Shown here: piece by piece, positions 46,680 to 58,911 of the stretch
Layout of the letters: each line of letters opens with the position of its first letter
How positions within the stretch are numbered: position 1 is the stretch's first letter
Source of the DNA: Alligator mississippiensis
Lineage: Eukaryota > Chordata > Crocodylia > Alligatoridae
Assembly (NCBI RefSeq): GCF_030867095.1
Contig: NC_081835.1
Span: forward strand, 21,398,501-21,462,500
Length of the DNA stretch: 64,000 nucleotides
Direction of reading: 5' to 3'
The notes under the pieces: generated by a model
What the model saw: only the letters and a program-made list of their open reading frames with translations
Told to the model about the DNA's origin: nothing
The model's database searches: none
Position numbers and translations under genes: made by a program

Positions 46680-48060
46680 CCTGTGGCTGGGAGCCCCAGC
46701 AGCTGACGGGGCTAACAGTTGCTGGGATGCACCATGTGTTTCAGCAGCTGTGAGTCCTTCAGCTGACAAGACACACAGCTGTGGGAGTGCCCCACAGTTG
46801 AGTGTGTTGCCATGGCTGGGAGTCTCACAGGTGATGGGAGCTTGCTACTTGCTGGTGCAGGGGAAGCCTGAGGTTGCAATCCTGGGCTCCTCCTGCACTG
46901 GCAATAAGACATGATTGGATCTGATTCTGGATCCTGCAATCATGCCTCCTGCCATGGATGTGTGGATCATGCATCAAATCCCATCAAACCTTTATCTGAA
47001 CATCTGGCAGGGGCCTTGGAGTTGCAACAAAATGAAAGAAAAACAACAACTAAATTTGAACCCTTTACAGCAATATTTTTTCACTTTTACATTCCATTTC
47101 TCATTCCCTCTTCAAGTTCTTTGTCAGTGCAGTGTAAGATCATGATCCTGGGCTCCCTCTGGACCAGCAAGGTGAAAACTGGGTGCCCACAGCTCAGTGT
47201 GAACCTGCATGGTTGTAGGGCAGCAACTGACAATTATTTGGTTGTCAGTTCCAGCCCTGGGACTATGCTGGGGTTGGTTTGAGACTTAGGTTCAGTTCTA
47301 GGGCTGGGAGTAACAATCAGGTGGTTGTCTATCCCAGCCCTGGGACCCAAAGCCCTGAGCACTGGGATGTTAGAAAACTTGTTGTGCAGCTCAGTAGCAT
47401 GTGCTTATTTTATTTTATTTTATTTTTACTTTTTAAGATCCTGGTGCTCTGGGAGAGATTCCCAAATTGCCTAGTCCCCATGTTCTGGGGTGTCAGAAAA
47501 CTGCACATGCAGCTTAGCTGCATGTGAGGTTTTTAAGGATCCCACTGAATGGGAATCCCTGGATCTTCTCCCTGATTGCAGGGTCCCTATGGCTGGGTTG
47601 TGTCAAGTGCCTGTAAGGTCCTGGGGAGCTGCAGGGCTCTTTGTGACCCAGCACTCGCATCTGCCTTGCTCCTTGGCTCCCATGTGTGCTGCTGGGCAGG
47701 TAGGTACCATTTCAGGTTGCAGAGAGCCCTGCGGCTCTGTGTGGCAGCGCCCAGCCCAGCTTATGAGCTCCCTATGAGTTGGCACCTTGAAAACAGCAGG
47801 TGCCAGCTTGCCAGCATGAGGACCAAGCCTTGCCATATGGCTACCCTGTTATATATTCAATTTAAGGCATGATGGAAACCAGCCATGAAAATGTTACATG
47901 TTTTGTGGAATACCTTTAGAGCTGATTTCCCACCTTGTTATGCTGTTAATTCCTTGATGTGTGGCAAGGTTGATATTTATGGTGCGATTAACAGGTTATA
48001 TGCATCTTAATTGTAGCATCTGTCAGGGGACTATGTGAAAAGGTAGTGAGATCAAGACGA
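46680..48060. repeat. GC-rich interspersed repeat, copy 2
   Basis: Shares left and right segments with 35990-36870, including the right-hand AATTTAAGGCATGATGG and GAAACCAGCCATGAAAATG and the later GTTAAT / AACAGGTTAT segments. The phrase CCTGGGCTCC recurs inside (46880s, 47145s) along with CAGCCCTGGGAC, indicating an internally repetitive element. A TTTTA microsatellite lies at 47403-47425. No coding domain. Confidence 0.45.
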
Positions 48061-48182
48061 GCCTATTTTGCCTTGTTAATTAGTCATCACACAGGTTAGC
48101 ACAATGAATAAAAATATTCTCCAAATCCAAATATTTTTAGTATTTGAGGAGACATAATGCTTTACCTGTATGTATGTTAGTC

Positions 48183-48197
48183 GGGGGGGGGGGGGGG
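48183..48197. repeat. Poly-G tract
   Basis: About 15 consecutive G bases. Similar runs occur near 33563 (G) and 59188 (C); all are assembly-sensitive. Confidence 0.8.
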
Positions 48198-48199
48198 TT

Positions 48200-50840
48200 G
48201 TAAAACAAGAATGATTAGAAATATTTTGAGTGAATAGAATTATGAAAGAGGAGCCTCAGCTTTGAAAATGAATCACTCTGAGATAACTTTTTGGTATGGA
48301 AAAAAAGCTTCCATTATAGTATCAGTAGAGCTGCTTGCATCAATAAGAATTTTCAGGTATGTAGAAATAGATCTATTTTTCATATATCTATAGATACATA
48401 GTATTTCTTTTAGAGTAGCACTCAGAAGTTCCAGTTGAGATCAGCAACCTATTGTCATTCTTGGCTACTGTACCGACAAACTGAAGTAACTCCTTGACAA
48501 AGTTGATTTGGTGAAGATATCCACACATGCTTAACTTTATTGAATGTGAGCAGTTCTGGTGATTCCTGGGACTATTACAGTGTAAAATTCAACATAAGAA
48601 AATCCTTGTAGGCTTGTTCTAGGTATGAAAGATCACCATTAAAAGTCAAAAAAGTTGGAGCATAGGGAAGTGGATTTTTTAAGGCTGTTTTCTACCAGTG
48701 TATTGTCATTGCGAATCTGGGCCTTGCTGTGTTAGAGCAAAACATCTGTCTCCAGAGATGTTATTGTGTGGGTAAATTAAGATCTAAAGTAGAAAGCTAT
48801 CTTTCTTTCAATTAAGGGGGATTTTTTAAAATATGTACTGTGCTAGTAACTTCAAATATCGTATTGCTTTTCATTGTTTGTGTACATTCTCTTGTAGTGT
48901 TGTTTCAAGTAGCTATAAAACTGAAATTGTACTGTGGTAGCGAAAAGAACAATCTACTTGCATTGGAAGAAAAGACTGCCGGAACCGATCTTGCATATGC
49001 AAAAACATTCTAATCTGTATATTTTATTTAATGAGAAAGATTAGGGATTAAAGAAAATATGAAATCTTATTATTATGCAATTTTTTCCAGTTGACATAAT
49101 GAGTTTGTAAAACTTACGGGTAAAAGTTCTTAACATATAGGCTAAATACAGGTAGTCAAAAAGCCTGAAACAGAATCGATTCAGTCTTCTTAGGTTAGTC
49201 TCAACTGTGTAGTTTGGACCGATAAGCAAGTGAACAGACATTCACTTATGATTCTGGAAATGCAGCCATATGCCTGTATTAGCCCAGGCTCAAAGCCGAG
49301 GGGGCAGGTGCTAGACCAAGCCCCTGTGCTCTGCTGTAGCAGACACCTTGGGCTAAGGCTAGCCCATCCACCGTGCAAGGGAGGGATTTGCAGGGAAGGT
49401 ACAAAGCATCCTGGGATGCTAGGAGACTGTGAGTTAGCTTGAATCTGGAGGGGACAGAAGTTCAATAAACTGATTTAACTTTAGTCAGTTAAGTCTGATA
49501 CTACATCCATCCAGGTTTTCCTTAAACTAGTTTTGACCAGTTTGAAGGTGGTTTATGTGCACTGAACTTCCGTTGTGTTACAGATTTGGACTAGTTTCTG
49601 ATCACTTATATCGTTTTATGTGCAATTTCTGTCCCTAGCCTTTATGGGAAATGGGAGCCTTCAGTACTACAAAAGAAAGGAGTAACTGAAAACATAAACA
49701 GCTTAATAAATAGGGTACAAATATAGTATTACTGGTATTTATAATCTTCCATGCAGTTAGACACCTGTGCTTATCAATCAAGTTCTGAAAGAATTAGAAC
49801 TCAAACTCAATTAAGGCCACATGAAGAACTGAATTATAATTGTTGTCTGCAAGTTGAAAAGTGTCTGTTCTGCCACAGTTGAAAGGTGTCTCTTCTAACA
49901 CAATACTATGCTGCTGAAAGTAATAGGAGTCACACACATTAGAAGGTCGTGGAATCATGTTTTTCAAGATTTAGGGTAGAGTGCACTCGTGTAATGTCTA
50001 CTGAATATGTTTATGGAAATGTATTTTCCCATCTACAGTACCAGAAGCTACCCTAAAATATAGCTATACCTTGACAGTTAACCATGCTAGAACATGGTTC
50101 TTCTTGATCCAGGCACTGCCTCCTTTGATAGTACTTGGCACTCAACACTCACTCTGCAATAAAAGTGGCAAAAGAGATGTGTTCTTGTGAAAGCAAAGCT
50201 TTCCTTTTTTGCACAACCTGGAACTTCTTTCTGTATCTCTCCTTCTCTTCTTTGTGTTCATTGTTCATGCCCTTGTCATTAAGCGTCCAGATAATGGAAA
50301 GAATAAAACCAGCTAAGTAGCGAGTAAGCTGAGGCTTCATTTGTCACAGTTTGGAGCTCTGCTTGTTGGAAGGTACTACAGAGATCATCCCAAGTATGCC
50401 ATTTTTAGCCATAAACCATTTTGTGTAACAAACGAGCTGCTAATGGTAGGGGGCCTTTGTTGTCCTGTTGAAAAATCACTGTCTATATATAAAATCATTC
50501 TTAATGTACTTACTGTTCATACATAGTTCAGCCATGTGCTCACTTCTCTTTTGGTATTTGGGATTCAAATTTTGCTCCATGAATAGCTCAAAATCTACTA
50601 TCCCAATTTTCATTGGTATATGTAGATATTAATATATTTACTGAAATATTGAATTTCATCTCCTTCTGCATGTATTTTGATCTTCCCAAATTCCTGGGAG
50701 TCTAACTCTTCTATTAGTTTTCCAAACACATGTTTTTTCCTGTTGTTTATCTGCAATGACACTGCAGCATCTCAAGACGTTGAGATGTGCCTCTCCCCCT
50801 TCTTCCACAATTGTGCAGTTATTTGTTGTGTCAGGTCAGA
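48200..50840. other. AT-rich noncoding, no feature seen
   Basis: No supported gene or repeat. A 300-base moderately GC-rich patch at 49260-49470 has no recognisable content. Confidence 0.4.
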
Positions 50841-50841
50841 T

Positions 50842-51172
50842 AGGGTATTTGTTTACATGTGGGGAGGCTGCTCTGACGTGCAGTAATTCAGACGTGATGA
50901 ATCGAGTCTGCTGGAGCATGCTAATTAGCGCACTCCAGCCAGCCTCTGCATTTCATGTATTGGCATCCCCGCACTTTAAAATGGGGGTGAAGGCACTTTA
51001 ATTAAAGCTCATTCAGTGAGCTTTAGTTAAAGTGCGCCCGTGACCATTTTGAAGTACCGGGATCCGGATACACGAGATGCTGCAGGCGCTTTAATTAGAG
51101 TGCCTCCAGCAGCTGCTGTAATTAAAGCCCTCCTCCCCACCCCCTGGAGCACATGTAAAAATGTGCAGTAGT
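50842..51172. mobile_element. Foldback DNA element, family F, copy 1
   Basis: Left end AGGGTATTTGTTTACATGTG pairs with the right end, whose reverse complement includes TTTTTACATGTGCTCC. The interior is one long imperfect inverted repeat: 50948-51010 against 51018-51080, with ATGTATTGGCATCCC mirrored by GGGATCCGGATACA. Near the left is GATGAATCGAGTCTGCTGGA and GCTAATTAGCGCACTCCAGC, which recur in the other family copies. No coding sequence. Confidence 0.75.
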
Positions 51173-51251
51173 GTCTGTGTTGGAACACTTTTTCATACTT
51201 AAATTTTTAAGACATTAGACTCTTGGCCGTTCCTGCTCCTCTCCTTAACCC

Positions 51252-51600
51252 AGGGGTGGCCAAATTCAGCCTGTGGGCTGGATCTGGCCCACAGAGGGGC
51301 TTTGTCTGGCCCATGGTGGGTCCCTCTGTCTCGCCTGGCCCAGTCATTGTCCCACAGTGGCACATCCTGCTGCCCCTTGGGCACACAGCGGGGCTGAGGT
51401 GGCTCTGTGCTGGACTGCCTTTCTAGGCAGCTGTTGGCCCCAGCCCCACGGTACTGGCAGGACCCACACGCAGCTCCACCCTGCGCCTGCTGCAGACACC
51501 CCACTCAGCTGCAGCAACATCAGGGCCAGCGAGGCAGAAGTGTGCTTGGTGCAAGGGAAAAGCGGCTCCTTCCGCTCAGCGCTGCCCAGCACTTCCTGCA
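51252..51600. mobile_element. hAT-type left end, GC-rich interior
   Basis: CAGGGGTGGCCAAATTCAGC and TGGATCTGGCCCACAGAGG are a typical hAT-family left end. A matching right end is not seen; the sequence runs into poly-T at 51641-51668. The 177-codon frame crossing it is compositional. Confidence 0.55.
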
Positions 51601-51699
51601 GCAGCTCTGGAGGGTTTTTTTTCCCTTTCAGACTTAATTTTGTGATTTTTTTTTTTTTTTTTTTTTTTGGCATAATATTTTCTTTCTTTTTTAAAGAAG

Positions 51700-53450
51700 A
51701 AAGTATCATTGTAAAGGTAAATAAAAAGATGTTTGGATTCAACAAGCCTGTGGTAGCAGTTGAGAGAGTACATGATTTGATGAGCAGTTGGGCGTGTGAT
51801 TTCTAGAGAGCATGGTATCTATTTAGCAGTGTTGTAGTCTCATGTCTCTGATTAAACACAGGAGTAGCGTTGCCAGATTGCTGCATGTACCATCATATTA
51901 GTTTATCCAGAAAGAAATACTAAAATTTACTGAAGTGTAGCCTGATTTGTGTAGAATGTATGGTTTTGTGACATGTCACATTTTGTTAAAAAAATGAGCT
52001 GAAGTCGTCATAATACTGTTGTTCATAAAACATGTTGTAGCTCATTAGAAAATGAGCTGAGATCATTACAAGCGTTGCAAGCATTGCAAGGTGCTGTGGA
52101 AATAAGAATTGCATACCTATGAATAGAAGGGTACGCAACAGAAACAAGTTTAACTACTATTACTTCACTTCTTTTCCATGTAGAAGAAGCAGTTCTTCTT
52201 TTATGACGAATCACTGCTAAAGATAAACAGTTCAGTGCAGTTTTGCTGCACATTTGCAGTACACTTACAAATTACACCTAAACATTTGAAGGATACATTT
52301 CAGGGCGAGATTTTCCCATTCCTTTCGCAGACAGACAAACATAAATTGCAGATGCAATTGTTCTCCTTCTCACATGCTGTCTCTCTCTAGGTAATATAGT
52401 GTCCTCTTTCAGAAGGGCCTCGGATTAGCTGTTTAAAGCGATTTCTTCATTACAAAGAAATCTAGAGAAGCATTTAGAGGAGATGAATAAAACATACACA
52501 ATTCTAGGATAATTATAGCAAATGATATAAGCTACAGATATTTTAATAAAATACACAGTTAAACAATAGCTAATAAAAAAACATAATGGAAATGTTCCTA
52601 TTTAGAAGAAAAATATTTTTAAAACCTCATAACCTTCTCACCTAATGTATTCATGTGTGGCTCAGTGCTGTTCTGTGCCCATAAAAGGAATAGCTGTATT
52701 GAGAGTTATTACAATGGGATTGTCTGTATTAGAACTAAAAGCTGGAGAGCCAGTCCCTTAAAGGAAATGGTAAAGATCCAGGAGAGCAGATAATAAGCAT
52801 GGAGAAAATGACTCATATATCAGTTTCTGCTGCACACACCCAGAAATAGCTATACAGGGGACTGTGTTCAAAGAGTTAACATGAGGGTAATCCAACTGCT
52901 GATTTTAATCTTTCACATGCACAAAATGAGCTTTGTAACACGGGAAAAAGATCTAGATACAAATAAAAGTTAAGATGTATGTTTAAGTGTCTTATCTTAG
53001 AATACTCTGTTTTGATTGCATTTCATTATCCTAGATATGAACAATTAATCCTGACTGGTTCCTGAAGAAAAAAATGAAATATCTTTTTTGGGCTGGATCT
53101 TCCTTCCAGCCCACCAGCAGGCTGAAATGTAGCAGAAATGCTGCTTCCACTGTTAGGGGTAAAGAAGTGGAGAACTCACTAATCCTTGCGCACTGTGTCT
53201 TGAGGAATGGGTGAGAGAATGCATAACATGATGTAAATAGCTGTAGGCACATTATGGACTATCTGTCACAAAACACATGCTCTCTATACTTAATCTTTAG
53301 GTTAGAACTGGAGACCAGATTTGTCTCCTTAGCTGCATTTCAAGTTGTGTATTTACATTAGGTTCCTTGTAGCATTTGTTGTTGGCTTGATTGTGACTAT
53401 CATATATAAGTCAGAACATTGGTACTATATGCTTTCATTTTTTTTATTAC
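51700..53450. other. AT-rich noncoding, no feature seen
   Basis: No recognised repeat or gene. Confidence 0.4.
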
Positions 53451-53454
53451 ATAG

Positions 53455-53530
53455 ATGAACCTAAGGAGGCAAAGCAAATATTTTTGGAGTTCATAATTTG
53501 CTTCAAATTAATATGGAAAATTCTCTACAG
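53455..53530 (+). CDS. Candidate internal exon, weak
   Basis: A 76-base segment between an acceptor (TTTTTTTTATTACATAG) and a strong donor (CTACAG/GTAAAA). One frame stays open and reads EPKEAKQIFLEFIICFKLI then WKILY. The start is hydrophilic and the rest hydrophobic. The other two frames have stops. I do not recognise the protein, and a segment this short can be open by chance. Confidence 0.18.
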
Positions 53531-54144
53531 GTAAAAGCTGACACCACTTTTAATCTGCCCTGAGCAGTATTTGTTTAGAAATGCATGGCACTGGCATTAA
53601 TGAATAGGCTGGTGATGATATGTTTTTCTTTACTCTGACATACAGAGTAAGTGGAATGCTTACAAAAATTATGGAGAGCCTAGGGAGTGTTAAGAGGAAT
53701 GTTGAAAAGCTGCACTTGTTAATGGCTTTGATGTAGAAAATAAATTTTAAAAATCCAGCAGCTCCAGATCATTAAAAATCTCTTTCTGTCTTGTTACTGA
53801 TAAAAGCAGTATTATTCTGAGGAATTCTGTAGCAGGCAGTTAATGCAAATTGAGCAAGTCTTCTGAAAATGGAAATTCACTAAGGGTATCACCAGAACTA
53901 GCTATTTGTATTGACATGAAGTAATACTGATACAAGCTGTTATGAATTAACTGTTATGTCTGCATGATTCTGTGACACAAGCATAATACAGCCGCATAAT
54001 AAAGACTTACATTAATGTGTAACAGCTGATGTATACTCCCTAGTAGCTGCTTCCCTTACAATTTTTTTAAGTGGTTAAAAGTTTTGTCCATACTCTAAGA
54101 CTGCATGTAGGTTGCCACTGGGAACATCCAGAACTGAAAGCCAG

Positions 54145-54330
54145 AGTCTATAACTAGGGACCTACCAAAATCGTGATTGCACGGTTTTCACAGAAACTGT
54201 AGTTTCGGGTGGGCTCTGTGAAAAAGCCAAGGCTCCATGCTTTTGGTGGGCTTGCTACAAAAAATAAAATAAAACAAGACTCCATCAGGGATTGCAATGC
54301 TTTCTGGCTGGGGGTCAGAATAATTTAGTT
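54145..54330. repeat. Probable sauropsid interspersed repeat fragment
   Basis: GGGACCTACCAAAATCGTGATTG, then CACGGTTTTCACAGAAAC and GGCTCTGTGAAAAAGCC, resembles a dispersed repeat that I associate with turtle and crocodilian genomes; this rests on recall and could be wrong. No ends identified. Confidence 0.3.
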
Positions 54331-54489
54331 TGGGTCAGCGGCAGGTAGGCATTAGGATCTGGCCATTGCTGCCACTTTTTCCCACTGCTCAGTGGAGATG
54401 CAGTGCAGTGAAAGCCCCCTCTGCCAGAGCCCATGCCATCCAGCTGTGGTATGACACAGACAGAGCTCCTTCTAGGCTGGACTCTCAGG

Positions 54490-55206
54490 ACGTGTGTAGA
54501 CAAAATGAGGGGCATGTGTGCATGACACTTTAAAGTAGGTTAAATGCTTTTGCACTGCTTTAATGGTGTTGGTGTTTGCACGAGTCAGCGGTGTATTGCA
54601 CATTAATTCCAGCTGTTGTAGCACATTCGGTGACATAATGCGCCTTAAATGACTTTGGAGCACAGCAAACTAAAACATCTTGGAGGAGTTTTAGTTGGCT
54701 GCCCTACAGCTGTGGAGCAAAGCACCAGGCTCCATGCAGCTCAGGGACTGTGCAGGCAGCCCATGCAGGCAGCCTGGCAGCAGCCCAGGAAGGTAGGCTC
54801 CACTGAAGAGGGAAAAAAAAAGGTGGGGGGAGCAAGCCTGATCTTCTTTCCTCCCCTCCCCGACTGGAGCCTGCCTGCCTGCATGAGCTGCACGGGGGCC
54901 TGTTCTTTCCCTGTGCAGCTGTGGTGCCCTCTGGGACCGCCCAAGACAGGTGCCTGTGGGTGGGTGCCACCTGGGGGGGTCTGCTGCTGCCGGGGAGGGA
55001 AGCACCAGCCTCCCCTATCCCCCCCTGCAGCCCAGGGACCACTCAACCCATCAGCAGCTTGCCCTCCCCTTCCCTCCCCGCAACCAGGGAGGCAGGTAAG
55101 ACACGAGTGTACGTGACATGGGGGTTTACTTTGCCCTAAATTGAAGTGGTGTTTTTAAAAACCCACTGCTTAAATTTAGGGGCCCTGTTTTGTCTACATA
55201 CACCCT
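54490..55206. mobile_element. Non-autonomous DNA element with TIRs and hairpin
   Basis: Left end GTGTGTAGACAAAATGAGGGGC and reverse-complemented right end GTATGTAGACAAAACAGGGCCC form imperfect terminal inverted repeats of about 22 bases. Inside, AACTAAAAC (54668-54676) and GTTTTAGTT (54688-54696) form a hairpin whose tip CATCTTGGAGGA matches the hairpin at 61253-61401. The middle is GC-rich and gives overlapping frames of 70-155 codons with no domain. No transposase. Confidence 0.65.
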
Positions 55207-56600
55207 CAATGCTTATGCAGTGCAGGGAGAACCCTCTGTTGTCAAATGTCACCAAAGACACAGCTCAGAAATAAATTTGTTACGGTCTTTTATATCCTTT
55301 TTCCTGTACATAACTAATGAAAAACCAAGGACTCCGTATTGAATGGGGAGCTGCCCACTCTCTACTGCTCCTTTTGGAATTTTCACAGAAGAGAAAATTT
55401 TAGGAGCAATATAGGAAAATTGAATCTTCTGTGACTGATGGCCTGGATCCACAACACATTTACAGCAGTGGAATTTACATAATTTTTGTATGTTGATATA
55501 GGTTACGCTAGGATCTGGAGTGGACAGATAAGCAACTATTCTGGAGTAGCTACTTTCAGTAGGCTGATACTACTGTGCCTTGCTAGCAGGGAGTGGGAAA
55601 GAACATAATAGGCTCTTTGCTTACTTTGGGGTGAGCTATGGAACCATGTCACTTAAATTGATAATAATTATACCAATATAGCTTTACCCCTGACTTTTTC
55701 TGAGTTTTTTTTTTAAATCAGAATAATAAACACCAGCCATGTAGGGTTGTATGTCATGTGCCTATTCCTTTTCTACACTGATAGACATTGATTACATTAG
55801 GTTAATCATGCTGTATGTCCAGGCCCTGAAACAGCTAAGGGTTGCTGGTGATATTGCATGTCTGGGCTAATGATCATCTCTTAGGAAGACTATGTGGTGA
55901 CATGCTATAGTCTGCCCAGAGTTAAATCCGCACTTGTTGAAATCGTTGTATTAATTTGCATACCTTGCCCCCAACCCCCAATATAATACACACATCTTGT
56001 TTGGGGAAAGAAGAATGAAGATTTTTTTTTCTAGAACTTTCACTGCTCCATCATGTGCTCAACATGACTGAATACTGGTCCCAGGCAGGAGGGGCAGAGC
56101 CACTCCTCAGTGTTACTCAGCCTCTAGCTGCAACTTGAGATCTACAGTTCTACTGCTCAGGAACTGTGACAGGATTTGAACTAACTGTGACCTTGAAGGG
56201 TCCATTTGGCCTCCCCTTTCTGGACTGGGAGAGAAACAGAGCTTGTGGCAGCTATCACATGCTTTGATTCCAGTGCAAAAAACCCCACACACCCTAATTT
56301 TAGAGGGCTGATTTTGGGGGAGAAGGTATGGTATACAAATAAATACAGTAACTTAATTGTTGCCTCATTGAACATTCCTGAGCAAGCTAATTGAGAAGCT
56401 CTGCCTTATCTGCCACCAGTGTCTTGGACCTCCAACAATTAGGCTTCAGGACAGGATGTTAAATTGAGATGATGGCCGTGGCACTTATGGAGGGCCTCAT
56501 TGGTCATGTGAAGAACTTACCACTGCCATAAAAGCATCTTTAAGTGGGAATGCCTGCTCTCAAAACTGGCCAAAGCCTTATTGTTCACCTGTACTCCTCT
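55207..56600. other. Noncoding, no feature seen
   Basis: No supported gene or repeat family. Overlapping 62-64 codon frames near 56181-56394 on both strands are not convincing. Confidence 0.4.
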
Positions 56601-56619
56601 TTGCTTCTAAATACTCGGA

Positions 56620-56860
56620 TAGTCTTGTCTGCATGGATGGAAAAAGCTGCTCCTTGCTATCTGAATCATATTTAACTGCTGTGATCCATCGAGCCTGGAT
56701 TTATTGTAATGTTTTATATCTAGAAATCAGGCTAACTGTTTTAAATCTACATTTGGTTTGGAACCCAGCAGTCCATTTTCTCAAGAATACAGGGTACACT
56801 AATTGCATCTCCCCAGGCTTTCCTGTATTAACTGGATCCCTACATATTTAAATTTAACAT
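56620..56860 (+). mobile_element. L2-like LINE reverse transcriptase remnant
   Basis: The + strand frame at 56633-56851 contains HRAWIYCNVLYLEIRL, then NLHLVWNPAVHFLKNTGYTN and ISPGFPVLTGSLHI. L2-clade LINEs have at the end of the reverse transcriptase an S-R-L-D-Y-C-N-A-L-Y block, an LQ-x-VQNAAARLL block and an HITP-V-L--LHWLPI block in this order and spacing. All three are recognisable with many changes, so this is an old copy. Extent beyond this core is uncertain. Confidence 0.5.
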
Positions 56861-57820
56861 TTGGTTTTTCATCTTTAGAACCTTCTGTGACATTATTCGA
56901 GGAATCCTGGGGCGTTGCCAGACCCTGTGTGATCAGGATATTCAGATTTGTGGGCCACTTATCATTGTTCTTTTCAGAACAAAATGGATCTGTCAGAGAG
57001 TCTTTCTTTGAAGGATCTTAATTTGTTCCCTTGATTGGCCCCTCAGTCGGGAAGCCCTTAAACCTCAGTATCATGTTAACCAACTATCAGTCCCACTTCT
57101 GTGATTACATTACCCCTTTGATAACAAACATATAGTTTAGTCCCTGTTGTTGTTGGGGAAGAGAGAGAATTTTGTTGTGTACACACCTTAATTTTGTTAG
57201 GTATTTGGTAATATGTGATGTATTAGTATGTAGGTAGATAATGGATGGTGCATGTCTTCTTTCAAAATATGTACATCTCCTATGTGCAAGATTAGTTTAT
57301 TGTTGTTCTGAGGTTACGCTTTCTCCTGTAGTCTCTTGGTGGACTTGTGTTTTGAAAGGCTGACACTATTGGGAGCCTTCCAGATTCCAGAGGCAATGCA
57401 GAAAGAATGATTCAAATTCATGTTTGGTAGTAAAGCTTAGAGAATGTTACTGTCACCAGCTGGTCTGTTTAACAGATTAGCAAATCTTGCCTGTGACAGG
57501 TAGCAACGCAGTATGTTAATTATGCTCTCCGAGGTCGCTATGAAAAACCAGTCTTGTAGCCACTGTATTTATACCTGAAATATCCTAATTTCATGATAAT
57601 ATTTATTTATGGGCGTTTGTACATGACACGAGATTTCCTGTTTACTCTGCCACAACTGCGTTTGTGTTTGCACAAGCAAGGTTTCCTGCTGCTTTACAAG
57701 TCTTTTTGGCGCATTAAACTAAAACTGCTCAGGCATAGTTTACTTTGCGTCACTACTGATTCACATTGTTGTATCTATGGATTCGTGGCATGTAAGCACA
57801 AAGACATGTAATGAGCCTCT
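56861..57820. other. Noncoding; possible small inverted-repeat element near the right
   Basis: At 57612-57808 the ends GTTTGTACATGACACGA and, reverse-complemented, GTGCTTACATGCCACGAA are similar, hinting at a short DNA element. The rest shows nothing that I can support. Confidence 0.3.
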
Positions 57821-57824
57821 TTGT

Positions 57825-57883
57825 CCACCAGATAGTGCTGTGGCTTTTTTGTTGTTCACTCCTTTGTCCACCAGATGGTGCTT
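57825..57883 (+). promoter_or_regulatory. Pair of CTCF-like motifs in direct repeat
   Basis: CCACCAGATAGTGCTG at 57825 and CCACCAGATGGTGCTT at 57868, in the same orientation with starts 43 bases apart. The second fits the CTCF core (CCACCAGRKGGCRC form) with one clear change; the first with two. They lie within a direct repeat TTTGTCCACCAGAT. Occupancy cannot be told from sequence, and a repeat-borne origin is possible. Confidence 0.4.
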
Positions 57884-58071
57884 TGAATTGGTGAGATGCA
57901 GCAGCCCCATCTCAAGGTGTGGGTGGTGCCACACCTCTCCCCCTCTCCTCCAGTCTGCTGTGGGGCCAGACACACACCGCTGCTGCGTGCATGAGACAGA
58001 GCCACCATCTGGCCTGGTCAGGTTGGGGACAGCTGGGGCCTCTCTGGCAGTGCTGGGAGGGGGCAGGAAGC

Positions 58072-58365
58072 TGCAGGTCAGGAGTGAGGGGCACCAACAG
58101 GGCTGGGGGGCAGGGGGCTGTGAGGCAAGAGTGAGGGGCACTGGCAGGGCTGGGGGGGAAGCAGTGGCTGCAGATCAGGAGTGAGGGGCACTGGGGTGGG
58201 ACAAGGGGCTGTGGGTTGGGAGTGCAGGGCACTAGCAGCCCCAGGGGGCTGCAGTTTGGGAGTGAGGGGCACCAGCAAGGCTGGGGTCAGTGGGTTGGGA
58301 GTGAGGGGCAACAGGGCTGGGGGGGGTGGGGGCTGTAGCTTGGCATTGAGGGGCAACAGAATGGG
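58072..58365 (+). repeat. G-rich minisatellite, ~40-50 bp unit, seven units
   Basis: The phrase AGTGAGGGGC or a close variant starts at 58083, 58130, 58180, 58221, 58261, 58300 and 58345, spacing 39-50 bases, with GGGCTGGGGGG runs between. The strand asymmetry (G on +) and many G3+ runs give it strong G-quadruplex potential. The open frames on the - strand rich in P, L, S are a result of the repeat. Confidence 0.8.
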
Positions 58366-58911
58366 CAAAGGCCAGGTGCCGACATGTCACTCACTTCCCT
58401 TCGCTGTGTGACAGGACTATAGTTCCCAGCATTGCCCAACTGTCCAGGCTTGGTACAGTTTCCATGGGGACCCCAGACCAACCCACAGATCACTATCTCG
58501 TTTTGGGGATTCCAGGTGCATGGTGTCCTTTCTCCATCAAGCCAGAGTTTCTTCCAAGGGAAGAGTTTCTTAACACTTGCGTATGTGTTTCTTACCAATT
58601 GCTCAGGTGCAATAAAACTGCATGTTTCCCTGTCTGTCTGTTTGCCTGCCTGCCTTCTTTTTTTGTGAAGGAGCAAAAATGCCTATGGGGGGGCGGGGAG
58701 GGAGGGGAGAGAACCTCTAGGCTTCTCCAAAGAGACAGAGCTCAGCCTGAGAAGGTACTAATTGCCCTCTTTGAAATGTAAAAACTTTTCACGAAAAGGA
58801 AAACAAACCCATTGAGTCAGGGGGAGGGGAAGAAGCTGTTCCTTCTTGCATGTTTAAACCACTTGGAGATGCAAGGGGTTTTTGCCCCAGTAGGAAAGCT
58901 TTTGGGTTTTT

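Noticed and set aside
51273..51806. 177-codon + strand frame
   Set aside because: Runs from hAT sequence through a poly-T tract (poly-F), which is not a plausible protein.
57912..58368. Proline/leucine-rich frames of 96-126 codons on the minus strand
   Set aside because: They are translations of the G-rich minisatellite.
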